A stretch of DNA of 10,470 nt from Blastococcus sp. CT_GayMR20 (GCF_004570345.1 NZ_SPQM01000156.1:1-10470), one strand, 5' to 3'; shown: positions 1 through 7,703, counted from the first letter of the stretch. The notes: generated by a model not told the origin, from the sequence alone. Numbers and translations are program-made.

Positions 1-296
1 TTGCGCGCGGGCGCGGCGGCACGCGCGCGGGCAGGCGCAGCCGACGCGAGAGGCGAGGAGAAGTCGGCGGGGGCGACGTCCTCGTCGTCCGCGCGGGCCG
101 GGGCGGGCACGGGGACGGAGGGACGGGCCGGCTCCGGCGCGACCTCGGCGACGTACCGCTCGGTGGCGAAGAACCCGAGCACGCCTCCGGAGCGGACGCG
201 CCGGACGCCGACCACCCGGGCCTGGGGACCGAACTGCTCGCGCGCGGCGGCGATCGCGTCGTCGCGCGAGGCAGCCTCAACGGATCGCAACGGCAC
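1..296 (-). CDS. flhF: Probable flagellar GTPase FlhF, N-terminal part, cut by window edge
   Basis: Only the first 98 codons are present; the frame stays open to the left edge. Residues 1-55 (starting MPLRSVEAASRDDAIAAA, then EQFGPQARVVGVRRV and GGVLGFFATERYVAEV) resemble the FlhF N-terminal domain, where an alpha helix is followed by a 'G-A-V' strand and a GG-LGFF turn. A Pro/Ala/Asp-rich linker follows, as is usual between the N domain and the SRP-type GTPase core. The core (P-loop and other G motifs) lies outside the window, so identity rests on this fold, the linker and the position directly after flhA. FlhF is a membrane-associated SRP-family GTPase affecting flagellar number, placement or assembly. 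The GTG at 296 was chosen because a GGGAG (306-310 on the plus strand as CTCCC) sits 9 nt upstream; a TTG at 290 is the alternative. The start overlaps the flhA end by 20 bp, which suggests coupled translation. Confidence 0.7.
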   Translation of the reverse strand, partial: MPLRSVEAASRDDAIAAAREQFGPQARVVGVRRVRSGGVLGFFATERYVAEVAPEPARPSVPVPAPARADDEDVAPADFSSPLASAAPARARAAAPAR

Positions 297-2322
297 CGTT
301 CACAACTCCCAGCGACTCGATCTGCGCTGTCCGGGAGACCTCCGCGTAGGAGATCACCGGAAGCCGGGGCAGGACCTGGCGCATCAGGCGCGCGAGTGCG
401 GCGCGCACCTGGGGCGAGCACACCAGGACCGGGGACAGGCCGGACCTCTCGGCCTCCTCGAGCAGGCCGCTGCAGCCGTGCACCAGGGCGTCGATCCCGC
501 CCGCGTCGAGCGCCAGGACCTGCCCGGCGTCGCTCTGCCGGACCGACTCGAGGAGCCGCTGCTCGAACCCGGGCTCGAGGGTGAAGACGTGGAGGCGCTC
601 GTCAGGCGTCACGTACGGATGGCTGATCGCCGAGCCCAGAGCCGCCCGTGCCGCCTCGACCAGACCGTCGAGATCGGTGGACGTCTTCGCACGTACAGAG
701 AGTGCCTCGAAGATGCGCACGAGGTCCCGGATCGACACACCCTCTTCGAGCAACGCGTGCAACACGCGTTGCACCTCTCCCAGGGTGAGCAGGGTGGGCG
801 TCAGTTCCTCGACGACGACGGGGTGCGTCCGGCGGACCATCTCGACCAGCAGGCGCACGTCCTCGCGGCCGAGCAGGTCGGCCGCGTTCTGGCGGACGAC
901 CTCCGCGAGGTGCGTCGTGATGACCGACGAGCGGTCGACGACGGTCGCGCCGGCCATCTCGGCCTGCCGCTGCAGCTCCACGGGGACCCACTTGGCGGCC
1001 AGCCCGAAGACCGGCTCCCGCGTCGCCTTGCCAGGGATGCCGTCGAGGTTGTCGCCGATCGCCAGGATGGTGCCGGCGGGCGAGATGCCCTTGGCGGCGG
1101 GGACGCCGTTGAGCCAGATGACGTACTGCGAGCCGGGCAGGTCGAGGTTGTCCCGGGTGCGGACCAGCGGGATGACCAGGCCGGTGTCCATGGCGACCTT
1201 CCGGCGCAGCGCCTTCACCCGGTCGAGCAGGTCGCCGCCGCGCGCGGGGTCGACCAGGTCCACCAGGTCGAAGGCCACCTCGAGCTCCAGCGGGTCGACC
1301 CGCATCTTCTCGGCGATCGCCTCGGGGGAGTCCGGCTTGGGCTCGTTCTCCAGCGCGGCGGCCGCGGCCTCGGCCTCGTCGTCGACCACGGGCGCCTCGG
1401 TCATCCGGGACGCCATGAAGAGGAAGGCGCCACCGATGATCAGGAACGGCAGCTTCGGGAGGCCGGGGATGAGGCAGAGCGCGACCGCGGCGCCACCGGC
1501 GATCCGCATGGGCTGCTTGAACCGCCCGAGCTGCGCCAGCAGGTCGGACCCCATGTCGCCCTCGGTGGCCGACCGGGTGACGATGATGCCGGTCGCGGTG
1601 GACATCAGCAGCGCCGGGATCATGGAGACCAGGCCGTCGCCGACGGTCAGCAGCGAGAACGTGGAGACCGCCTCGCCGGGCTCCATGCCGCGCTGCATGA
1701 CACCGATGGCGAAGCCGCCGATCAGGTTGACCAGCGTCACGATGATGCCGGCGATGGCGTCGCCCTTGACGAACTTGGACGCACCGTCCATCGAGCCGTA
1801 GAAGTCCGCCTCCGCGGTGACCTCGTGGCGGCGCCTGCGGGCCTGTGCCTCGTTGATCAGGCCGGCGTTGAGGTCGGCGTCGATCGCCATCTGCTTACCG
1901 GGCATGGCGTCGAGGGTGAAGCGGGCACCGACCTCGGCCACGCGGCCGGCACCGTTGGTGATGACGACGAACTGGACGATGGTCAGGATCAGGAAGATCA
2001 CCAGACCGACGACCAGCGAGCCGCCGATCACGAAGTGCCCGAAGGCCTCGATGACCTTGCCGGCGTAACCGTCGGTGAGCACCAGACGGGTCGAGGAGAC
2101 GTTCAGCGACAGCCGGAAGAGGGTGGCCACGAGGAGCAGTGACGGGAAGACGGCGAAGTCCAGCGGCTTCTTGATCTGCATCGCGACCAGCAGGATCAGC
2201 AGCGACGCGGTGATGTTGACCGCGAGGAGCATGTCGATCAGCGCCGCGGGCAGCGGCACCACCAGCATGAGGACGATCGCGACGACGCCGATCGGCACGG
2301 CCGTCTTGCCCATGCCCTTCAC
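277..2322 (-). CDS. flhA: Flagellar export apparatus protein FlhA
   Basis: A 681-residue FlhA of normal family length. The N-terminal half is strongly hydrophobic with several membrane segments (about residues 10-125 and 190-305). The conserved FHIPEP-family region lies at about residues 65-190, including LFRLSLNVSSTRL, the ITNGAGRVAEVGARF stretch, DAMPGKQMAIDADLNAG and the acidic/aromatic EADFYGSMDGASKFVKGD loop. From about residue 330 a soluble cytoplasmic domain follows an Ala/Glu-rich linker. In the family, FlhA forms a nine-subunit ring below the export gate that docks substrate-chaperone complexes and couples export to the proton gradient. The GTG start at 2322 is favoured by GGAG 7 nt upstream; an ATG three codons later would have a badly spaced ribosome site. 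It is separated from flhB by 85 nt holding a sigma-28-like -10 element, so it may also be transcribed on its own. The end overlaps the flhF start. Confidence 0.97.
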   Translation of the reverse strand: MKGMGKTAVPIGVVAIVLMLVVPLPAALIDMLLAVNITASLLILLVAMQIKKPLDFAVFPSLLLVATLFRLSLNVSSTRLVLTDGYAGKVIEAFGHFVIGGSLVVGLVIFLILTIVQFVVITNGAGRVAEVGARFTLDAMPGKQMAIDADLNAGLINEAQARRRRHEVTAEADFYGSMDGASKFVKGDAIAGIIVTLVNLIGGFAIGVMQRGMEPGEAVSTFSLLTVGDGLVSMIPALLMSTATGIIVTRSATEGDMGSDLLAQLGRFKQPMRIAGGAAVALCLIPGLPKLPFLIIGGAFLFMASRMTEAPVVDDEAEAAAAALENEPKPDSPEAIAEKMRVDPLELEVAFDLVDLVDPARGGDLLDRVKALRRKVAMDTGLVIPLVRTRDNLDLPGSQYVIWLNGVPAAKGISPAGTILAIGDNLDGIPGKATREPVFGLAAKWVPVELQRQAEMAGATVVDRSSVITTHLAEVVRQNAADLLGREDVRLLVEMVRRTHPVVVEELTPTLLTLGEVQRVLHALLEEGVSIRDLVRIFEALSVRAKTSTDLDGLVEAARAALGSAISHPYVTPDERLHVFTLEPGFEQRLLESVRQSDAGQVLALDAGGIDALVHGCSGLLEEAERSGLSPVLVCSPQVRAALARLMRQVLPRLPVISYAEVSRTAQIESLGVVNGAVAIR

Positions 2323-2366
2323 GCGCCCGCTCCGGCGTCGCTGGACAGGGGCTGGCTCACGCCTCT

Positions 2367-2396
2367 CTCATCGGCAGCCCCGCGCGCCCTCGGTAC
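2367..2396 (-). promoter_or_regulatory. Candidate FliA-type promoter upstream of flhA (good -10, weak -35)
   Basis: The minus strand reads GCCGATGAG at 2375-2367, matching the FliA/WhiG -10 consensus GCCGATAA at 7 of 8 positions. At the 17-nt spacing used at the flbD element, the -35 position holds GTAC instead of CTCA, a poor match. A start of transcription near 2360 would leave a leader of about 37 nt before the flhA GTG, with room for the GGAG ribosome site. The main support is that the same nonamer recurs in the other two gaps of this cluster. Confidence 0.4.
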
Positions 2397-2407
2397 CGGG
2401 GGTCGCG

Positions 2408-3556
2408 CTAGGCGGGTGCCGGCGTGCGCCGCCGTCCGGCCTTGGGCAGACCGTCGACCGCCGGCGCCTCGAAGCCGGGACGGTGGAAGCCGCCCTTCAC
2501 GCCGCGCGCGCCCAGGTGCATGACGAAGGCCAGCACCCGCGCGACCGCGGTGAACAGCTGCGCCGGCACCTCCTGGCCGAGCTCGCAGGAGGCGTGCAGC
2601 GCCCGGGTGAGCGGGATGTCCTGGACCAGCGGCACGTGCGCCTCGGCTGCGATCTCACGCAGCTTCGTCGCCACCTCGCCGGCGCCCTTCGCGACGACCC
2701 GGGGCGCCCCCTTCGACGGGTCGTACTTCAGGGCCACGGCGTAGTGGGTCGGGTTGACCAGCAGGACGTCGGCGTCGGCGACCTCGCTCATCATGCGGTT
2801 GCGCGACATCGACATCTGGACCCCCCGACGGTGGGCCTTCATGTGCGGGTCACCCTCGGCCTGCTTGTTCTCCTGGGTGATCTCGTACTTGCTCATCTTC
2901 AGCTGCTTCATCGTCTTCATGCGGACGACGACGTAGTCGGCGACGGCGATGACCAGGCCGGTGACCGCGACCACGCGGAACATCAGGATCGCCGAGTCGG
3001 TGAAGGTGGCGGCCACCGCCGACAGGGGCAGCGCGCCGGCCGAGGCGACCAGCGCCTGCGCCCGGTCGCTGGTGACGATGACGACCGTGCCGAGGGCCGC
3101 CGTCTTGATGAGGGCCTTGACCGACTCCCAGAGCCCCTGGGTGCCGAACATCTTCTTGATGCCGGGGAAGGGGTTGAGCTTCTTCAGCGTCGGCTTCATC
3201 GCCTTGGTGGCGAAGGTGACGCCACCCTGCGCGGCCGCGGCCGCGGTGCCCACGACCATCATTGCCAGCGACAGGGGCAGCACGGTCATCATGAACGCCG
3301 TCAGCGCCTGCCCGAGGAGGATCGACAGCGCGGCCGGCTCGGGGTTGGACGCCACCGAGCCGATCTGCACGAACAGCTGCTGCACCTCCTCGAACGCATT
3401 GCTCACGAGCATGGGCAGCAGCACGCTGGCCGTCGCCACGCCCAGCCACGTACCCAGCTCCTGGGTACGTGGGATCTGCCCCTCCTTGCGCGCCTTCTTC
3501 AGGCGCTGGGGAGTCGGCTTCTCGGTCTTCTCACCACCGGGACCGTCCTTGGCCAC
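2408..3556 (-). CDS. flhB: Flagellar export switch protein FlhB
   Basis: A 382-residue FlhB of typical size. The N-terminus carries the family hallmark EKTEKPTPQRLKKARKEGQIPRTQEL (residues 10-34, written as one continuous motif region). About four membrane segments follow (around 36-55, 80-105, 145-162, 185-210). The cytoplasmic autocleavage motif NPTH is at residues 268-271 in VLLVNPTHYAVALKY, so self-cleavage between Asn268 and Pro269 is expected. FlhB switches export specificity from rod/hook to filament substrates. The C-terminus has a basic, Pro-rich tail (GRRRTPAPA). Start is GTG with GGAG about 10 nt upstream, 3 nt after the fliR stop, so coupling is likely. A perfect 12-bp inverted repeat lies within codons for about residues 28-37. 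Confidence 0.97.
   Translation of the reverse strand: MAKDGPGGEKTEKPTPQRLKKARKEGQIPRTQELGTWLGVATASVLLPMLVSNAFEEVQQLFVQIGSVASNPEPAALSILLGQALTAFMMTVLPLSLAMMVVGTAAAAAQGGVTFATKAMKPTLKKLNPFPGIKKMFGTQGLWESVKALIKTAALGTVVIVTSDRAQALVASAGALPLSAVAATFTDSAILMFRVVAVTGLVIAVADYVVVRMKTMKQLKMSKYEITQENKQAEGDPHMKAHRRGVQMSMSRNRMMSEVADADVLLVNPTHYAVALKYDPSKGAPRVVAKGAGEVATKLREIAAEAHVPLVQDIPLTRALHASCELGQEVPAQLFTAVARVLAFVMHLGARGVKGGFHRPGFEAPAVDGLPKAGRRRTPAPA
3446..3472 (-). repeat. Perfect 12-bp inverted repeat inside flhB
   Basis: On the plus strand CCACGTACCCAG (3446-3457) is followed by the loop CTC and then CTGGGTACGTGG (3461-3472), an exact reverse complement. In the flhB mRNA this would fold into a 12-bp stem with a 3-nt loop about 85-110 nt after the start codon. 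The encoded residues (PRTQELGTW) lie in a conserved region, so coding constraint explains part of the match. Confidence 0.75.
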
Positions 3557-3559
3557 GGA

Positions 3560-4324
3560 TCAGCCGCTCCGGAGCGAGACCATGGCCCGGGCGGCGTGCT
3601 CCATCAGGGAGTCGAGCGCCGGCGGGAGCAACGGGAACGTCAGTCCCAGCATGGTCAGGGTCAGGAGGATCTTCACCGGGAAGCCGAACGCGAAGATGTT
3701 CAGCGCGGGCGCGGCCCGGCTCAGCAGCGCGAGCGCGACGTCGGCGAGCAGCAGCACCGCCACCATCGGCCCGGCGATCTGCAGCGCGGCCAGGAACATC
3801 ATCGAGAACGCCGTCATCAGCACCGCGGCGATCTGGTCGGTGGGCACGTCACCGCCCACGGGCAGGCCGACGTAGGACGTCGCGAAGCCCTTGACGATCA
3901 GCAGGTGGCCGCCGCTGGTGAACAGCAGCGTGATCGCCAGCAGGTAGTGCAGCCGGCCGACGGTGGAGTTCTGCGTCATCGACAACGGGTCGTAGGCCGG
4001 CTGCAGCGAGAAGCCGCCGGTGACGTCGAGCAGGTCGCCGGCCAGCTGGACGGCGGAGAACAGCACCTGCACGACGAACCCGAGCGCAGCGCCGATGACG
4101 ACCTCGGTCACCGCGGCCACGGCGAGGAAACCCGCCGTCGGCTCCGGCAGCGAGGGGGCGATCTGGGTCGAGAGCAGCAGCGACAGGGCCAGGGCGAAGG
4201 CGCCCTTGACCGGCCCCGGGATGGTGCGCGAGTTGAACGGCGGGGCCAGCAGCACGAACCCGGTGGCGCGCGCCGTCCCGAGCAGGAGCGCGGCCAGCGT
4301 GACTGCCGGGACCGAGAGGTCCAT
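3560..4324 (-). CDS. fliR: Flagellar export gate protein FliR
   Basis: A 254-residue, very hydrophobic membrane protein with about six predicted helices, the usual size for FliR. Recognisable family features include the N-terminal R-x-x-G-F-x-x-x-APPFNSRTIPGPVK stretch (about residues 19-40), the central VQLAGDLLDVTGGFSLQPAYDPLS region (about 92-115), and the C-terminal RAAPALNIFAFGFPVKILLTL segment (about 203-223). FliR is one subunit of the FliP5-FliQ4-FliR1 export gate, a helical membrane assembly through which flagellar proteins pass. The ATG is 5 nt after the fliQ stop. I see no clear Shine-Dalgarno sequence before it, so translation probably relies on coupling with fliQ. It is followed by flhB after 3 nt. 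Confidence 0.96.
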   Translation of the reverse strand: MDLSVPAVTLAALLLGTARATGFVLLAPPFNSRTIPGPVKGAFALALSLLLSTQIAPSLPEPTAGFLAVAAVTEVVIGAALGFVVQVLFSAVQLAGDLLDVTGGFSLQPAYDPLSMTQNSTVGRLHYLLAITLLFTSGGHLLIVKGFATSYVGLPVGGDVPTDQIAAVLMTAFSMMFLAALQIAGPMVAVLLLADVALALLSRAAPALNIFAFGFPVKILLTLTMLGLTFPLLPPALDSLMEHAARAMVSLRSG

Positions 4325-4329
4325 CGGCG

Positions 4330-4605
4330 TCAGGTCCGGTCGAGCAGCCGGGGCAGCGAGTCGAACAGGCTCTGGGTGAAGCTGACCAGCTCGGAGAGCA
4401 CCCAGTTGCCGGTGACCAGCAGCGCGATGGCGACGGCGATCATCTTCGGGACGAAGGAGAGCGTCGGCTCCTGGATCTGGGTGGCCGCCTGGAACAGCGA
4501 GATCAGGAAACCGACCAGCAGTGCGGTCAGCAGGACGGGTGCGGCGACCTTCGCGGCCACCAGCATGGTCTGGGCCGCGATCTGGGTGACGTCGGCGTCG
4601 CTCAT
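4330..4605 (-). CDS. fliQ: Flagellar export gate protein FliQ
   Basis: A 91-residue protein of the normal FliQ size with two membrane helices (about residues 14-37 and 52-74). The segment between them contains the family-typical SLFQAATQIQEPTLSFVPK. The soluble N-terminus starts with MSDADVTQIAAQTM and the C-terminus ends with a short polar tail. FliQ subunits wrap around the FliP/FliR core in the export gate. The ATG shares one base with the fliP stop codon (TGATG), a strong sign of translational re-initiation, and a G-rich stretch ending in GGTAG lies about 7 nt upstream. Confidence 0.96.
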   Translation of the reverse strand: MSDADVTQIAAQTMLVAAKVAAPVLLTALLVGFLISLFQAATQIQEPTLSFVPKMIAVAIALLVTGNWVLSELVSFTQSLFDSLPRLLDRT

Positions 4606-5456
4606 CAGCCGCTACCCCCGTAGGACCCCACGAGGGCCGTCGTGATCAGCGCCCAGCCGTCCACCACCACGAACAGCAGCAGCTTGAACGGCAGCGACAC
4701 GATCGTCGGCGGCACCATCATCATGCCCATCGCCATCAGCGAGGCGCTGACCAGCATGTCCAGCACGAGGAACGGGATGAAGACGACCAGGCCGATGATG
4801 AAGGCGCTCTTGAGCTCCGACAGCACGAAGGCCGGCAGCAGCGTGGTCATGCTGACCTCGGCGGCCTCGGCCGGGGCCTCCTCGCCGGAGAGCCCGACCA
4901 TCAGCTTGAGCTCGTCCTCGCGGGTGTTGTCGAGGAGGAACCCGCGCAGGGGGACGACGCCGGCGTCGTAGGCCTGGGACACCGTCATCGTGCCGTCCAT
5001 GTACGGCTGGACGGCGACGTCGTTGATGTCCGACAGCACCGGCCCCATGACGAACAGCGTCAGGAACAGGGCGATGCCGGTCAGCACCTGGTTCGGCGGC
5101 GAGGTGGGCAGCCCGAGCGCGTTCCGGGTGAGGCCCAGGACCACGATGATCTTGGTGAACGAGGTGGCCAGCAGCAGGACGGACGGCGCCACCGACAGCA
5201 CGGTGATCGCGAGGATCAGGGTGATCGAGCTGCTGGGCGAGCCGTCGCCGATGGAGATGTCGACGTTGCCGTCGCCGGGGACGACCGGCGCGATCGGCGC
5301 CGTCGGGTCGGTGGGCGCGGTCGGGGCGGCCGAGGCCGGCCCGGCGAGCAGGACAGCCGCCACCGTGCACAGCAGCGCGAACAGCAGGACGAGGGCCGCC
5401 CGGCGTCGCGTCGACGGGTGCCCGGGCGCCACGAGCGGGCGCGCGGCGGCGGTCAT
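4605..5456 (-). CDS. fliP: Flagellar export gate protein FliP, with signal peptide
   Basis: A 283-residue FliP. Residues 1-43 look like a cleavable signal peptide: a basic region (RRR at 17-19), a hydrophobic core, and AGPASA before the likely cut near residue 43. A Pro/Thr/Ala-rich stretch with repeated PTAP-like units (44-60) follows. The conserved core starts near residue 78 and includes SFTKIIVVLGLTRNALG and PTSPPNQVLTGIALFLTLFVM (99-137); the C-terminal family helices are near 205-275 with FIIGLVVFIPFLVLDM. FliP forms the pentameric core of the export gate. The start is an ATGA overlap with the fliO stop; no strong ribosome site precedes it, so coupling is likely. The Pro-rich linker after the signal peptide is longer than in enteric FliP. 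Confidence 0.97.
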   Translation of the reverse strand: MTAAARPLVAPGHPSTRRRAALVLLFALLCTVAAVLLAGPASAAPTAPTDPTAPIAPVVPGDGNVDISIGDGSPSSSITLILAITVLSVAPSVLLLATSFTKIIVVLGLTRNALGLPTSPPNQVLTGIALFLTLFVMGPVLSDINDVAVQPYMDGTMTVSQAYDAGVVPLRGFLLDNTREDELKLMVGLSGEEAPAEAAEVSMTTLLPAFVLSELKSAFIIGLVVFIPFLVLDMLVSASLMAMGMMMVPPTIVSLPFKLLLFVVVDGWALITTALVGSYGGSG

Positions 5457-5878
5457 GACCGACGGACCGTGCGCTCGCGGAGCTCCGTGACGAAGCTGCC
5501 CCAGCCGTTGCGGTCGAAGACCGAGCCGGCCAGTGCGCCGCTGGTCGGACGGGCGGTCAGCGCGGGGCTCTGCCGGACCGTCTCGGCCGAGCCGACCCGA
5601 ACCGGGGCGCGGTGCTCGTCCAGGGCGGCGTCCACGGCCTCGGCGTCGAGCTCCGCGAGCAGGGTGACCTGCTCCTCGGTGGCCCCGACCACCAGCACCG
5701 CGTCGGCGATGCGGATGACGTTGACCGTGCTGGTGCGGCCCATGCGCTGGCGGGCGACGACCTCGATGAGGCCGTTGCCCTGGCCGAGGCCGCGCTTCTT
5801 GGCGACCCGCGCCGCGAACAGCAGCACCGCGCCGATGAAGACCAGCGACAGGACGAGCCGGATGATCATCCAGGTCAT
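5453..5878 (-). CDS. fliO: FliO family flagellar assembly protein
   Basis: A 141-residue protein with one N-terminal membrane helix (about residues 3-22), then basic KKRG and a small conserved domain: GLIEVVARQRMGRTSTVNVIRIADAVLVVGATEEQVTLLAEL (about 36-78, described as a region). This pattern of 'strand, R-x-x-G, V-x-V-I-x-x-x-D-x-x-L-V-V-G' is characteristic of FliO/MopB. FliO helps FliP oligomerise during export-gate assembly and is not part of the mature gate. The residues after about 85 are low in recognisable motifs. It overlaps fliN and fliP by 4 bp each (ATGA). Sequence conservation in this family is low, so position between fliN and fliP is an important part of the evidence. Confidence 0.9.
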   Translation of the reverse strand: MTWMIIRLVLSLVFIGAVLLFAARVAKKRGLGQGNGLIEVVARQRMGRTSTVNVIRIADAVLVVGATEEQVTLLAELDAEAVDAALDEHRAPVRVGSAETVRQSPALTARPTSGALAGSVFDRNGWGSFVTELRERTVRRS

Positions 5879-6624
5879 GCGGAAGCCCGCCCGAGCTCGG
5901 CAGCGGCGGCGTCGGTCACGATCTCGCTGATCCGCAGGCCGAAGTCCTCGTCGACGACGACGACCTCGCCGCGGGCGATGAGCGTGCCGTTCACCAGCAG
6001 GTCCGCGGGCGCGCTGGCCGCGCGGTCGAGCTCCACGACCTCGCCTGGGTGCAGCGAGAGCAGCTCCTGGACGGTCATCCGGGTGCGGCCGATCTCGACG
6101 GTCACCTCCATCGCCACGTGCCGCAGGAGGTCCAGGCTGCCGCGCTGGGTGTGCGTCGCGGGCAGGGTCACCTGCAGCGCGAAGGTCGCCTGGTGCTCGG
6201 TGCCGGCCATCAGGGGGACGGCGACGAACATGCCCTTGTCGCGCAGCCCGTCGAGGGCCGACAGCGGTTCCTCGGTGCGCTCGGAGGCGACGCGCACCCG
6301 CCCGAGCGTGGCGGCCGCGGCCTCGAGGGCGGGCCGGAGCGCGGCGGCGACGTCCATCTTGCCGACGGGGGAGTTGGCCAGGGCCTCGACCACCTCGGCG
6401 GAGACCACGAGGACGATGTCGCCGCTGACCTCGCCGGAGAGCCCGGCCGAGACCGCCGTCGCGGCCGTGGGCGGCAGGGGGACGTGGTCGGGGTCGCTGA
6501 CCGGGGCCCCGGGGACGAGCTCGATCGTGGCCGGCACCAGGGAGGCGGCGGCGCGGGCGGCCGCCGTGACCACCGCGGAGACGGTCTGGGAGTCCTGCGA
6601 CGAGTCGGTGCGGGCGGCGGTCAT
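5875..6624 (-). CDS. fliN: Flagellar switch protein FliN, long FliY-like form
   Basis: A 249-residue protein whose C-terminal part (about 165-236) is a clear SpoA/FliN domain: LLRHVAMEVTVEIGRTRM, then VQELLSLHPGEVVELD, and GTLIARGEVVVVDEDFGLRI. FliN forms the lower C-ring of the rotor with FliM. Standard FliN is about 100-140 residues; the extra N-terminal region (about 15-155) has a pattern like the CheC/CheX/FliY phosphatase fold (SGEVSGDIVLVVSAEVVEALA at about 63-83, then an alanine-rich helix). The expected catalytic Glu-x-x-Asn is not seen at the equivalent helix; Pro98 and Glu101 appear there instead. I therefore infer a FliY-like architecture with a probably inactive CheC-like domain. 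ATGA overlap with the fliM stop; AAGGAA lies about 5 nt upstream of the ATG. Confidence 0.93.
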   Translation of the reverse strand: MTAARTDSSQDSQTVSAVVTAAARAAASLVPATIELVPGAPVSDPDHVPLPPTAATAVSAGLSGEVSGDIVLVVSAEVVEALANSPVGKMDVAAALRPALEAAAATLGRVRVASERTEEPLSALDGLRDKGMFVAVPLMAGTEHQATFALQVTLPATHTQRGSLDLLRHVAMEVTVEIGRTRMTVQELLSLHPGEVVELDRAASAPADLLVNGTLIARGEVVVVDEDFGLRISEIVTDAAAAELGRASA

Positions 6625-7703
6625 GCGGTTTCCTTCGCGGCAGCGGCGTGCGGGGTGGGGACGATCGCGGCGGCCAGGCGGCGCCGGTGGTTGCTGGCGA
6701 TCGCGTAGGCGAACGTCACGTCGTTGGTGGTGACCTCCAGCGGCGCATCCGGTGGATGGCGCAGGAGGAGGACGTCACCGACGGCGAGGGAGAGCAGGTC
6801 GGCCGAGGACACCGTCAGCGGCGCGAACCGGACGCTCACGTCGACCGGCACGAGGTTGAGCCGGGCCGTCAGGGCCTCGGCGGCGCGCCGGCGCTTGGCG
6901 AGCGCGGTCTCCGACAGCTGCGGCGAGGCGGCGTTGTTCAGCGCCTGCGCGAACGAGGAGAACGGCAGGACCAGGGTGGCCTGTCCCTCGCGGGTGCCGA
7001 CGGCCATCGAGAAGGTGGCCACCATGACGGTGTCCGAGCCCGAGGCCGCCTGGGCCAGCTGCGGGTTGTACTCGAAGCCGTTGAGCGCCGGCTGGATCTC
7101 CGTGATCGTCGCGAACGAGGTGGCGAACTCGTCCAGCAGCCGGCCCAGCAGGTGGTTGGTGATGGCTGTCTCCATCGCCGTCATCGGCCGGTTCGGCTGC
7201 TCCGCGTTGCCCGAGCCGCCGAGCATGTGGTCGACGATCGCCATCGCCATGTCCAGCGGGTAGGCGAGCAGTCCCTTGCCGGCGAGCGGCTCCAGCGTGA
7301 ACGTGGTCAGGAAGACCGGGTTCGGCAGCGTCACCAGGTAGTCGTCGTAGGAGTACTGCTCGATGCCGACGAGCTCGAGCCGTGCCCCGGCGCGGAGGAA
7401 CGTCGTGAGGATCGTCGTCGCCTGGCGGGCGAAGCCCTCCTGCGCGACCTGCAGGACCCGGACGTGGTCACGGGAGAGCTTGGTGGGCCGGCGGAAGTCG
7501 TAGGTACGCGCTTCACCGCGGCGGCTGCGGGCTCCCGAACCGGCGCCGTTCGCCGGGGCAGGCGGACCGGCCGGGGACGGCGCGGCCGGGGCTGCTGCGG
7601 CGGGCGGTGCGGCGGCCGGGGGAGCGGCGGCGGCGAGCGGTGACGCGTCCTCTGACGGAGGACCGGCCTCGCTGGGGGCCGGTCCGGTCTCGGGGGAGGT
7701 CAC
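6621..7703 (-). CDS. fliM: Flagellar motor switch protein FliM
   Basis: A 360-residue FliM. Residues 1-60 are a low-complexity Pro/Ala/Gly tail. The middle domain runs from about 65 to 255, beginning RTYDFRRPTKLSRDHVRVL and including the typical LDMAMAIVDHMLGGSG with its GGSG loop. A C-terminal SpoA domain lies at about 265-345 (LNLVPVDVSVRFAPLTVSSADLLSLAVGDVLLL as a region). FliM links the MS ring, FliN and, in enterics, phospho-CheY. The usual N-terminal CheY-binding motif (LSQxEIDALL-like) is not present in the tail. The start is GTG at 7703 with GAGG 6 nt upstream, but the real N-terminus is uncertain because a sigma-28-like -10 element ends only 7 nt before this codon. It overlaps fliN by 4 bp. 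Confidence 0.95.
   Translation of the reverse strand: MTSPETGPAPSEAGPPSEDASPLAAAAPPAAAPPAAAAPAAPSPAGPPAPANGAGSGARSRRGEARTYDFRRPTKLSRDHVRVLQVAQEGFARQATTILTTFLRAGARLELVGIEQYSYDDYLVTLPNPVFLTTFTLEPLAGKGLLAYPLDMAMAIVDHMLGGSGNAEQPNRPMTAMETAITNHLLGRLLDEFATSFATITEIQPALNGFEYNPQLAQAASGSDTVMVATFSMAVGTREGQATLVLPFSSFAQALNNAASPQLSETALAKRRRAAEALTARLNLVPVDVSVRFAPLTVSSADLLSLAVGDVLLLRHPPDAPLEVTTNDVTFAYAIASNHRRRLAAAIVPTPHAAAAKETA

Noticed and set aside
4318..4330. GCCGATGG just before fliR as a further FliA-type -10 element
   Set aside because: It overlaps the fliR start codon in a 5-nt gap, differs from the shared nonamer after GCCGATG, and the bases around it are coding sequence of fliQ and fliR. I saw no reason to count it.
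1..4645. Very long open frames on the plus strand across flhA, flhB, fliR and fliQ
   Set aside because: They lie opposite well-recognised flagellar genes, encode Arg/Gly/His-rich low-complexity protein with no family resemblance, and arise from the high GC and third-position bias of the true minus-strand genes.
5270..5330. Short direct repeats in fliP around the PTAP units
   Set aside because: They are a few imperfect copies in a Pro/Thr/Ala linker following the signal peptide, within a normal fliP frame, and do not form a separate element.
7540..7680. GC-rich repeat-like DNA in the fliM 5' region as a possible repeat element
   Set aside because: The pattern is explained by codons for an Ala/Pro/Gly low-complexity tail. 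There is no defined repeat unit.
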